Assembly (NCBI GenBank): GCA_937949545.1 | Contig: CALEDR010000006.1 | Coordinates: forward strand, 60,708-124,707 | From: an uncultured Phycisphaerae bacterium | GTDB taxonomy: Bacteria > Planctomycetota > Phycisphaerae > Sedimentisphaerales > Anaerohalosphaeraceae | Direction: 5' to 3' | DNA length: 64,000 nt | In this document: positions 18,246 through 25,845 of the stretch, piece by piece | Layout: each line of letters starts with the position of its first letter | Position numbering within the stretch: position 1 is the first letter of the stretch | Notes under the pieces: generated by a model | The model's database searches: none | Told to the model about the DNA's origin: nothing | What the model saw: only the letters and a program-made list of their open reading frames with translations | Made by a program: the position numbers and the translations under genes

Positions 18246-19628
18246 TCAGGAGATTTTTTCGATGAGCCGCTCGAGCAGCTCCTTGGCGGGCACCGAGCGA
18301 AAACCCGCGGCGCTTCGCCACCGAAGCGGCGTATTCCGCTCGAGGGCCTCCTCAATCTTCCGGCAGGCCAGAATGACCGTGGCGTGGTTCTTGTTGCCCA
18401 TCGCCTTGCCGATTTCCGGGAAGGACATTTTTGTAAACCGCCGCGTCAGGTACATCGCCAGCGAACGGGCCAGCGAGACCGTGCGTTCTTTCCGGGCCGA
18501 GTGAATGTCCGCGGGCCTCAGGTCGAAAAACTCCGCCACAACGGACACGATATCCGAGTTGTGGACCACCGGGTCCGTGCGGGCGATGTGCTCCGAGAGG
18601 ATTTGCCGGACCTCATCGAGCGTGATGGGCTTTTGTGTGAGCGTGCTGTAGGCCGTCACTTTCAGCAGGGCCCCTTCCAGCTCGCGCACACTTGAACTGA
18701 TGGCGCCGGCGATGTATTCGGCCACCTCTTTGCGAAGCGGTTGGCCCATTCGTTTTGCCCGATGCATCAGAATCCGACAGCGCGTATCAAAATCCGGCGG
18801 GTCAATCCGAATCACCATCCCCGAGACAAATCGGTTGACCAGTTTTTCGCACAGGGCCCCGATTTCCTTTGGGTGGGCATCCGAGGCCAGCACAATCTGC
18901 TTGCCCGCCAAATCGATGCTGTTGAACGTATGCAGAAACTCTTCCTGCATCGCATTTTTGTTGGATAAAAAGTGGATATCGTCGATAGCCAAAAGGTCCA
19001 GATTGCGAAAACGATTTCGGAAGGCGTCGAGTTTTCGTGTTTTCAGAGCCAGAACATATTGATTGGCAAAGTCTTCCGCCGACAGATACAGCCATTTGGC
19101 GTGGGGACGTCGGCGGGCGATTTCGTTGCAGATGCCCTGAAGCAGGTGTGTTTTACCTACTCCATATCCGCCGTGATAAAATAGGGGATTAAACGGGCTT
19201 TTCTCCTGTTCAACTACCGTTTTGGCCGCATTGTAAGCCAGCTCATTTTTGGCCCCGACGACAAACGTATCCAGACTCATTTTCAGCGTTTCGGTGCGTT
19301 TGACGGTGGATGCGTTCGCTTTCGGCGAACCGGCGGTGCCGTTGACGGCCCCGTTGGGTTTGGCCGCAGGACTGAGCGTGCGGTCGGTGATATACTGAAT
19401 CGGACGTTTCTGATGCAGAACCGCCTCCATCGCCTTCTGCAGCGGCTTTTCAAAGTGGCTCTGAATCCACTGCGAGATAAACGGATTGGCCACAGCAATT
19501 TCCAGACACTCTTCCCGGAGTGTCAGACGCGTGGCATTTCGGAACCAAATTTGATATTGCTGAGCACCAATCTGGCGGGCCAGATGGTCCTGAATCGCAT
19601 TGATTTCTTCCGTGAAGACGGCCTCCAT
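18246..19628 (-). CDS. dnaA: Chromosomal replication initiator DnaA
   Basis: DnaA binds and melts oriC. The 460-residue protein shows domain I (about 1-80), a linker, the AAA+ domain with Walker A GGYGVGKTHLLQ (about residue 155) and Walker B DLLAIDDIHFLS, the sensor region IVLASDAHPKEI, and a C-terminal DNA-binding domain ending in MGNKNHATVILACRKIEE, the DnaA-box recognition signature. The ATG at 19628 has GAAGGGAAG upstream; an upstream TTG would add 11 residues without better support. Its stop is 10 bases from the stop of the giant anti-sigma gene (convergent). The region upstream of its start carries DnaA boxes. Confidence 0.96.
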   Translation of the reverse strand: MEAVFTEEINAIQDHLARQIGAQQYQIWFRNATRLTLREECLEIAVANPFISQWIQSHFEKPLQKAMEAVLHQKRPIQYITDRTLSPAAKPNGAVNGTAGSPKANASTVKRTETLKMSLDTFVVGAKNELAYNAAKTVVEQEKSPFNPLFYHGGYGVGKTHLLQGICNEIARRRPHAKWLYLSAEDFANQYVLALKTRKLDAFRNRFRNLDLLAIDDIHFLSNKNAMQEEFLHTFNSIDLAGKQIVLASDAHPKEIGALCEKLVNRFVSGMVIRIDPPDFDTRCRILMHRAKRMGQPLRKEVAEYIAGAISSSVRELEGALLKVTAYSTLTQKPITLDEVRQILSEHIARTDPVVHNSDIVSVVAEFFDLRPADIHSARKERTVSLARSLAMYLTRRFTKMSFPEIGKAMGNKNHATVILACRKIEEALERNTPLRWRSAAGFRSVPAKELLERLIEKIS

Positions 19629-19749
19629 GGGTTTCTTCCCTTCTTTCTGTGTCAAAAGCAAAGTTGTGTTTTTCGGTTCGGCCTATTCGATACGTTTTTG
19701 AAACAGCAGTTATGATAGACCCGTGTGGAATTCGGATGCAAATGGAATT

Positions 19750-19960
19750 TTAACAGTTTCTTTTCCACAACGGCCAGATATCGAAAAACAAACGAGTTGG
19801 AAAGAAAAAAAAAATCTTATAAACGGCTTATCCACACCGCAAATCGGTTTTGTGGATAACCGGTGAGTACCGAGTCTGAAGCAGGGAAAAAATCCGTCGT
19901 ATCAATATTGATAAAACGAAAAAATCTGGTATAATGTTTGCTGTTGATAAAGGAGGACAA
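19750..19960. other. Candidate oriC: DnaA boxes and AT-rich DNA upstream of dnaA
   Basis: The 440-base gap between dnaA and the terminase gene contains a perfect DnaA box TTATCCACA at 19828-19836, its inverted copy TGTGGATAA at 19851-19859, a one-mismatch box TTTTCCACA at 19761-19769 and a weaker TGTTGATAA at 19942-19950. An A/T-rich tract (about 19795-19820) adjoins them. The two perfect boxes face each other 14 bases apart. Such clusters beside dnaA are typical of bacterial origins but can also mark dnaA autoregulation. Confidence 0.65.
19908..19935 (+). promoter_or_regulatory. Sigma-70-like promoter driving the terminase transcript
   Basis: TTGATA at 19908-19913 and TATAAT at 19930-19935 are separated by 16 bases. 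Transcription would start near 19942, leaving a leader of about 130 bases before the terminase ATG. A weak DnaA-like box (19942-19950) lies at the predicted start. Confidence 0.6.
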
Positions 19961-20002
19961 GCCGGCAAAACAGGCTTTCAAACGAAACATCCTGAGTTTT
20001 TT

Positions 20003-20044
20003 CAACGATGGGCGGCTGCTCATCGTTGCTGAACCATCGATGAG
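20003..20044 (+). promoter_or_regulatory. Mutually exclusive hairpins in the terminase leader
   Basis: CAACGATG (20003-20010) pairs perfectly with CATCGTTG (20021-20028), while CTCATCG (20019-20025) pairs with CGATGAG (20038-20044). The two stems share bases 20021-20025 and cannot form together. The second stem ends 14 bases before the AAGGAG ribosome site of the terminase gene. An attenuator-like or translational switch is possible but unproven. Confidence 0.35.
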
Positions 20045-20071
20045 AGTGACACCTATGAAGGAGTGCAGCGT

Positions 20072-21568
20072 ATGCCCCCCGCCTTTCCCGACAGCTCCGC
20101 AGAGCACTTCTGCCGGAAGCCGCTCGATTCATTTCCGCAAAAATCTCCGCCGAAGACGCGTGCAGAGTTAAAGGAGTTTTTGGAATCACATCTGGGTGTT
20201 CGCGTGCCGGATGCATCGGTCTGTCCGGACCACAGTAGCCCGATGGATTATCTTTGGCATACCTGGCGCACGGATTTTGCCGAACTGCGTCCGTCGGGGC
20301 AAATCAGCGGCGACTGCATTGTCTGGGCCAATCGCGGCGGCGGCAAGACGCAGCTGGCGGCGATCGCAACGCTTCTGGAAGGGCTTTTCAAAGAAGATTG
20401 CCGCACACGCATTGTCGCCGGTTCACTAGACCAGGCCGGACGAATGTATGAATATCTGACCGATTTTGTCCAGAGCGCCTTCCCCGAACAAATCGACGGC
20501 CGAATGCTGCGGGAGCGGTGCCGATTCAAGAACGGCACCCAGGTCCGGCTTCTGGCTCAATCGCAGCGGGCCCTCCGAGGCCATCACGTGCAGAAACTTC
20601 GCTGCGATGAGGTTGAACTGTTCGAAGAGGCGATTTTCAGCGCCGGAAAATTCTGCGTGCGAAGCCGCGACGCCCTGCAGGGGGCGATGGAGTGCCTCAG
20701 TACGATGCATCGGCCGTGGGGGCTGATGCAGAAGATTTTGTCGGAGGCCTCCACGGCGGGCATCCCGATTTTTAAATGGTGCCTCTGGGAGGTCATTCAG
20801 CGTTGCAAACCGGAGCGAAGCTGCAGCCGATGCCCTCTTAGCAGCGATTGTCAGGGCAAGGCGAGGCATTCCGACGGGTTTCTTCTGATTGACGACTGTA
20901 TTGCACAGATGCGCCGCAGCAGCCGGGCGGCCTTTGAATCGGAGATGCTGTGCATCCGTCCCAATCTGGAGAATGCCGTCTTTGCGGATTTTGACCCGGC
21001 GGTGCATGTGCGTCCGTTTGAATTAGACCCTGCTCTGCCGCTGTATCGGGCGATTGATTTCGGTTATGTCCATCCCTTTGTGTGCCTGTGGATTCAGGTT
21101 GACCAGGCCGGGACCGTGCGTGTGGTCGATGAGTACGTCCAGTCCCGCCGCACGCTGGCCGCCCACGCGGAGGAAATCAAACGCCGCACGCCCGGCATGC
21201 AGGCCGTTCGCACCTTCTGCGACCCGGCGGGCAAACAGCCCAGCGACGAAAGCGGGCTTACACCGGTGGAGGTCTTCCGGTCCTGCGGCATTCCGCTTCA
21301 GTCCTGTCCGAGCCGCATCGAAAACGGTCTGGAGCTGATTCGACGATACCTTCGGGCGGGCGACGGCACCAGCCGGGTTCTGATTGCTTCCCGGTGCATC
21401 CGTCTGATTGAGGCAATGCAGAGTTATCACTATCCGGAGCGTCCGGTCGGTGCAAGGACGGAAACCCCGGTCAAAGACGGCGTTTATGACCACCCCATTG
21501 ATGCACTGCGGTACTTCTTTGTTAATTATTTCAAACCGAGCGGCAAGATTCGACAGGTTCGCTGGTAG
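20072..21568 (+). CDS. Phage-type terminase large subunit
   Basis: A DNA-packaging ATPase/nuclease of 498 residues. The ATPase half has Walker A VWANRGGGKTQLAA near residue 88 and a Walker-B-like acidic strand KLRCDEVELF near 175. The RNase H-like nuclease half shows the spaced acidic residues expected: YRAIDFGYVHPF near 328, TFCDPAGKQ near 388 and YDHPIDALRYFF near 480. A four-Cys insertion (CKPERSCSRCPLSSDC) near 245 may bind zinc. The ATG at 20072 has AAGGAG eight bases upstream. It lies next to oriC, about 11 kb before the portal and capsid genes on the same strand. No small terminase subunit is recognised. The gene is intact, which argues for selection rather than decay. Confidence 0.85.
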   Translation: MPPAFPDSSAEHFCRKPLDSFPQKSPPKTRAELKEFLESHLGVRVPDASVCPDHSSPMDYLWHTWRTDFAELRPSGQISGDCIVWANRGGGKTQLAAIATLLEGLFKEDCRTRIVAGSLDQAGRMYEYLTDFVQSAFPEQIDGRMLRERCRFKNGTQVRLLAQSQRALRGHHVQKLRCDEVELFEEAIFSAGKFCVRSRDALQGAMECLSTMHRPWGLMQKILSEASTAGIPIFKWCLWEVIQRCKPERSCSRCPLSSDCQGKARHSDGFLLIDDCIAQMRRSSRAAFESEMLCIRPNLENAVFADFDPAVHVRPFELDPALPLYRAIDFGYVHPFVCLWIQVDQAGTVRVVDEYVQSRRTLAAHAEEIKRRTPGMQAVRTFCDPAGKQPSDESGLTPVEVFRSCGIPLQSCPSRIENGLELIRRYLRAGDGTSRVLIASRCIRLIEAMQSYHYPERPVGARTETPVKDGVYDHPIDALRYFFVNYFKPSGKIRQVRW

Positions 21569-21633
21569 CGGCGGGGAAAGAATGGAAGCGGTTAAGTCCG
21601 CCGGATACAATAGAGGGTTTTGGCGGAGATACG

Positions 21634-23373
21634 ATGATGAAAAGATGGGTCGGCTGGATGCGGATTTTGGCTGGATTCCTTTTAACTTTCGGGGCCGCTG
21701 CCGGGGAGCCGTCGGATGAGCCGGCCCGTCGGGTGATGGCGTTTTATTATCCCTGGTACGGCACCGCCGACGGTCCGGGCGGAGCAGGCCGAGTCGTTCA
21801 CTGGGGACACATCGATGCCGACAAACTGGATATTTCCGACAGCACACACTATCCGCTCGGCGGGGCCTATGATTCCCACTCATCGCAGGTAATCGACCGG
21901 CACTGCCGGCAGGCCCAGGGCAGCGGCATTGACGCGCTGATTGTCAGCTGGTGGGGAGCGGGTTCCTATGAAGACCGAGCCATGCTGCCAATCCTCAATG
22001 CCTGCAAGCGGTACAGCCTGAAGGCGTCGATTTATTACGAAACGGTTCCTCCGCCGCCAACGGCGCAGGCGGCCGCCCAGGATCTCCTTCAGAATGTGTT
22101 GCAAAGGTATGCTTCGCATCCGGCCTGGCTCCGACACAACGGCAAACCGGTTGTTTTTGTGTACGGCAGGGCGGTGGAGGAAATCGGACTGCTCGGCTGG
22201 CATCAGGTTAAACAGCGGCTGGAGAAAGAGTATCCGGGCGGTGTGGTTTTGATAGGGGACGGCTTGTCGTATGGGACGGCGGCGGTCTTTGACGGAATTC
22301 ATACTTACAATCCGGCCGGAGAACTGGCCGGCAAGACGGCGGAGCAGGTGCGAGTGTGGTGTGCTCGGACCTATCCTCAATGGATTCAAACGGCTCGACA
22401 GCCGGGCCGAATCGCCGCCTTAACCGTTATTCCCGGATATGATGATACCAAGATTCGCACGCCGGGTCTGAAGGTGCTTCGACTGGACGGCGGCCTGTAT
22501 GCCCTGCAGTGGGCGGCAGCTGTTAAGGCGGCTCCCGACTGGATTCTGATTACCAGTTTTAATGAGTGGCACGAGGGCAGCGAAATAGAACCATCGGTCG
22601 AATACGGCGATGTCTATTTGAAACTCACTACCCGCTTCAGCGAAGAGTTTCGGGCTATACATCCCGCCCCCAAAACAGTTGAACCGGTTTTGTCGGCGGA
22701 TGTTCAGAAACAGCTGCAGGAGGCACTCACAAAACGGTCCATTGCCGTGTTGCCGGAGCCGTCCTCGACGGCGTTTTGGCTTTTACTGAAACAAAAAAGT
22801 GATTTGAAAATCCTGTCGTGGGAAGAAGTGGTCGGCGGGAACTTAACGAAGGAGCATTATTCGATGGTGCTGTATGCTGGCAGCGAAACCTATCGCACAA
22901 CGGTTTTTCAGGAGGGCGATTTACGCCGTGCGCTGGAAGCATATATCAAATCCGGCGGCATTCTGGCGGTGCTGCCCAGCCAGCCCTGGCCGTTTTATTA
23001 CAACGAACACAGACAGGTCATAAACGATGCGGCACGATACGGTATCACAATACATGGGGGCTGGGAGCAGCCGCCTGCCGACAAAGAATTGTTTTTCGAG
23101 CCCTCGTCGGAAGTGAAGATACTTTCCCAACCCATTCCGTTTCCTGCCTCCGGAGACCGCCGCTGGCGTCCGTTTGTTCGCAGTCCGCATCATGTCAAAT
23201 ACCGGCCGCTCCTTGTGCTCAAAGACCGGCAGGGCAATTCCTATGGGGACGGCCTGGTCCTTGCCAAAACAGCCGACGGCGGCACCATCGCCTACGGCTG
23301 GTTCGGTTTGCTCAACGCTCTGCAAGCCGAGGCCGTCCTGGCGGAATTATTCCTGCAATTGCCGGAAAAATAA
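21634..23373 (+). CDS. Secreted GH99-like glycoside hydrolase
   Basis: A 579-residue protein with a signal peptide (residues 1-23) followed by a TIM-barrel related to GH99/GH71 endo-mannosidases. The barrel starts at VMAFYYPWYGTADG, contains IDALIVSWWGAGSYEDRAM, and has the catalytic-loop block ITSFNEWHEGSEIEPSVEYG near residue 310, whose Glu residues match the active site of GH99. The C-terminal 230 residues form a second alpha/beta domain (YKPL-type strands, AKTADGGTIAYGWFGL) of unknown role. It follows the terminase by 65 bases but is probably unrelated to it. The substrate, perhaps an alpha-mannan, is inferred from the family only. Confidence 0.8.
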   Translation: MMKRWVGWMRILAGFLLTFGAAAGEPSDEPARRVMAFYYPWYGTADGPGGAGRVVHWGHIDADKLDISDSTHYPLGGAYDSHSSQVIDRHCRQAQGSGIDALIVSWWGAGSYEDRAMLPILNACKRYSLKASIYYETVPPPPTAQAAAQDLLQNVLQRYASHPAWLRHNGKPVVFVYGRAVEEIGLLGWHQVKQRLEKEYPGGVVLIGDGLSYGTAAVFDGIHTYNPAGELAGKTAEQVRVWCARTYPQWIQTARQPGRIAALTVIPGYDDTKIRTPGLKVLRLDGGLYALQWAAAVKAAPDWILITSFNEWHEGSEIEPSVEYGDVYLKLTTRFSEEFRAIHPAPKTVEPVLSADVQKQLQEALTKRSIAVLPEPSSTAFWLLLKQKSDLKILSWEEVVGGNLTKEHYSMVLYAGSETYRTTVFQEGDLRRALEAYIKSGGILAVLPSQPWPFYYNEHRQVINDAARYGITIHGGWEQPPADKELFFEPSSEVKILSQPIPFPASGDRRWRPFVRSPHHVKYRPLLVLKDRQGNSYGDGLVLAKTADGGTIAYGWFGLLNALQAEAVLAELFLQLPEK

Positions 23374-23605
23374 GTTTTTATCGGACACGGAGAAGGCGGC
23401 TATTTTCGAACAGGATAGGCAGTTTTTTCTTGAAAGAGTTGACGGGAAATTGATAAAATAGGCAAAGTTGCTTGTTTTTTTACAAAAAAAAGTCGGGGTG
23501 AGGACGGATAAGAAAGCCGCCGGCCGCACATTGATGGGGGCATTCCAAACGACCCTGCCTTGACCAGGTTTTTCATTTGTTGCACAACACTTGAAAGGGG
23601 ATTGT

Positions 23606-24733
23606 ATGTATTGCAGATTGAAGAATTTGGCGGGATTTTTGTTTACTTTGATTGCGGCGGCGACGGCGGGCGATTTGAATCCCTCGGCTCCGCCCACGAG
23701 CGGGACAATGAAGCCGCTGGACCAGATCGAGCCGCGGATCGCCGTCAATGCGGCCAATACACCGGGCGATGCCGCATACACCTACCAGATTACTCAGCCG
23801 GGCAGCTATTATCTGACGAGCGATATTACGGTAACGACTACGAAAGGCGGCATCCGCATAGCCGCCGATCATGTAACGCTCGATTTGATGGGTTTTCAGA
23901 TTGAAAACATTTATACCGGTACAAAAGGGGCGGATGGGATTGCGCTGACCACCGGCACACGCAAAAATATTGTCCTCAAAAACGGGACCATCCGGGGATT
24001 TCGATACGGGATTTCCAACAGTTCTGTCAATGATGGGGATATTCAGATTCTGGGGATGCGAGTTCTGCAGAATGTCAATCACGGAATCTATTTCAATACA
24101 AGCACCAGCGATACGACAACAGGCGGCGGAATCTTCATCCGAGACTGTATCGTGGAAAACAATGGTCTGACGGGTATTTCCGTAAAAAACAACACTCGGA
24201 TAGAAAATTGTATCGTGATTCGAAATCAGGCGGGTATCTCGACCGGGGAAGGCAGCAGCATTTGCGGTTGCGATGTTTCTTATAATGCACAAATTGGTAT
24301 TTCAGCCGGGGAAAATAATGTGGTGGAAAATAATGTTGCCAGCCGCAACGGACAGAGCGGGATTACGGCTGGTTCGACCTCTGCCATCCGCGGCAACTGT
24401 GTTTATTACAACGGCGACTATGGGATTTTTGCCGGATTGGGCAGTGTCGTAGCAGACAATGCCGCCCGGTATAATCAGAACCACGGGATTCGTGCCTATA
24501 GTGCGTGTGTTCTCAGCGGCAATACCAGCTCCGGCAATCAGGCAAACGGCATCTTTGTCATCATGGGTTCGACGGTCGTGAGGAATTCGGCCTATATGAA
24601 TCAGCAGTACGGCATTTATGCCTCCGGATGTCTGGTGGATCAGAACACTTGTGTGAACAACAATCAAAGCGGCGGCAGCTATGTGAACCTCTATACCTCC
24701 AGCTGCACGCTCGGAACCAATCATGCCCCGTAG
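23606..24733 (+). CDS. Secreted right-handed beta-helix repeat protein
   Basis: About 375 residues with a signal peptide (about 1-21) and then regular beta-helix coils of about 22 residues, including GISVKNNTRIENCIVIRNQA, ISAGENNVVENNVASRNGQS and ITAGSTSAIRGNCVYYNG. The N-terminal cap YQITQPGSYYLTSDITV is typical of planctomycete parallel beta-helix proteins. Such folds occur in pectate lyases and epimerases, but I see no diagnostic catalytic residues, so binding or structural use is equally likely. AAAGGGG precedes the ATG at 23606. It sits 27 bases before the dockerin protein gene and is probably co-transcribed with it. Confidence 0.8.
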   Translation: MYCRLKNLAGFLFTLIAAATAGDLNPSAPPTSGTMKPLDQIEPRIAVNAANTPGDAAYTYQITQPGSYYLTSDITVTTTKGGIRIAADHVTLDLMGFQIENIYTGTKGADGIALTTGTRKNIVLKNGTIRGFRYGISNSSVNDGDIQILGMRVLQNVNHGIYFNTSTSDTTTGGGIFIRDCIVENNGLTGISVKNNTRIENCIVIRNQAGISTGEGSSICGCDVSYNAQIGISAGENNVVENNVASRNGQSGITAGSTSAIRGNCVYYNGDYGIFAGLGSVVADNAARYNQNHGIRAYSACVLSGNTSSGNQANGIFVIMGSTVVRNSAYMNQQYGIYASGCLVDQNTCVNNNQSGGSYVNLYTSSCTLGTNHAP

Positions 24734-24760
24734 CCGTCGGGATTCAAAGGAAAAGAAAGA

Positions 24761-25363
24761 ATGAAAAATTGGTGGATGATTTGGCTGGTTGTGCTGGGGG
24801 CACTTGGACGGGCGGAAAACATTGACCCCTACAACACGGGCTCCCAATACGGCTGGGCCGAGAACGCCGGCTGGCTCAATGCCGAGCCGGATGTCGGCGG
24901 CGGAATGCAGGTGGACGCTAATCAGGTCAGCGGCTGGATTTGGGCGGAAAATATCGGATGGATTAATCTGCACTGTGTCAATACCAACAATTGCCGCAAT
25001 GTGCGGTTCGGTGTCGTCAATGACGGGCAGGGGAATCTGAGCGGCTTTGCCTGGGGAGAAAATGTCGGCTGGATTAACTTTGCTCCGGCCTACGGCGGCG
25101 TGACTATCGATTCTTTCGGACGGATCAGCGGCTGGGCTTGGGGGGAGAACATCGGCTGGATCCGCTTTGACGGTGCGCAGATCTGGTCGGTTCGTGTATG
25201 CATAGTGACGCTGGACGATTTGGCCCATTTTGCTGCGGACTGGCTGGCGGTCGGCTCGCTGCCGGCAAATCTGGACCTGACGAATGCGGTGGATTTGGCT
25301 GACTTTGCCCTCTTTGCACAAAAATGGCTGACCTACTGCCCCGACGGCTGGTTGCTCAAATAA
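24761..25363 (+). CDS. Secreted protein with GWxWAENIGWI repeats and dockerin-like tail
   Basis: A 200-residue protein with a signal peptide (cleavage near residue 18), then four copies of a tryptophan-rich repeat: YGWAENAGWLN, SGWIWAENIGWINL, SGFAWGENVGWINF and SGWAWGENIGWIRF, spaced by about 35 residues. The last 55 residues form a degenerate dockerin-like pair (LDDLAHFAADWL and VDLADFALFAQKWL). The repeat resembles short beta-propeller or lectin-like motifs, but I do not know a characterised relative. No cohesin is encoded nearby; in this phylum the tail may serve attachment in another way. GAAAGAA stands just before the ATG. Confidence 0.75.
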   Translation: MKNWWMIWLVVLGALGRAENIDPYNTGSQYGWAENAGWLNAEPDVGGGMQVDANQVSGWIWAENIGWINLHCVNTNNCRNVRFGVVNDGQGNLSGFAWGENVGWINFAPAYGGVTIDSFGRISGWAWGENIGWIRFDGAQIWSVRVCIVTLDDLAHFAADWLAVGSLPANLDLTNAVDLADFALFAQKWLTYCPDGWLLK

Positions 25364-25379
25364 ATCAGAACCACCTGAT

Positions 25380-25770
25380 TTGCCCCATCCCTCTTCCTGC
25401 CAACTGATAACTGAAGCTCTGGGCGAGAAAAAATAGCCCCGGGCGATAAGCCCGGGGAAAGAAAAGGCCCGCCCCCTTCCTGCTCTTTCTCCCCGCCCTT
25501 GCCGGCGGGGCTATCTTCCAGCATCAGTCATCAGTTATCCTGTAATTCTCTTTTGCTTTTTTTGCACCTGTGAAATCTGCGCAATCTGTGGTTAATTGTT
25601 TCGCTGGAAGCGTTAGCGTCCAGACGCCAGATAGCAGTTGCCAGCGGAGAAGGTGAGGGCCAAAATCTCTTCTGTCAATTGGCGGAGAACCTCGGCGAGA
25701 AAAATAGCCCCGGGCGATAAGCCCAGGGAAACCAGACGCGTCCTTTTTCCTGTTCTTCTCTTCCAAACGT
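25380..25770. repeat. Intergenic block of dispersed palindromic repeats
   Basis: The 480-base gap holds no gene but several repeats. A full element with inverted ends lies at 25432-25514 (AATAGCCCCGGGC to GGCGGGGCTAT) and a left-end partial copy at 25703-25730. A further copy occurs at 63674-63754. CAGTTATC-type motifs flank the element at 25401-25412 and 25522-25540. An ATCTGTGGTT block near 25590 matches the family also seen near 3904. Confidence 0.65.
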
Positions 25771-25784
25771 CCATTTCAGAAAGA

Positions 25785-25823
25785 AAACAGAACAGGCCGG
25801 GTTTTTCCCGGCCCGTTCTGTTT
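25785..25823 (-). terminator. Terminator of the hemerythrin-chemoreceptor gene
   Basis: A 16-base inverted repeat (ACAGAACAGGCCGGG and CCCGGCCcGTTCTGT around a five-base loop) lies 23 bases after the stop on the minus strand and runs into TTTTCTTTC. Confidence 0.75.
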
Positions 25824-25845
25824 GTGAGTATGCTGAATGGTTGGG

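Noticed and set aside
19938..20171. A leader gene before the terminase
   Set aside because: The frame overlaps the terminase start by 100 bases, and its product shows no family pattern.
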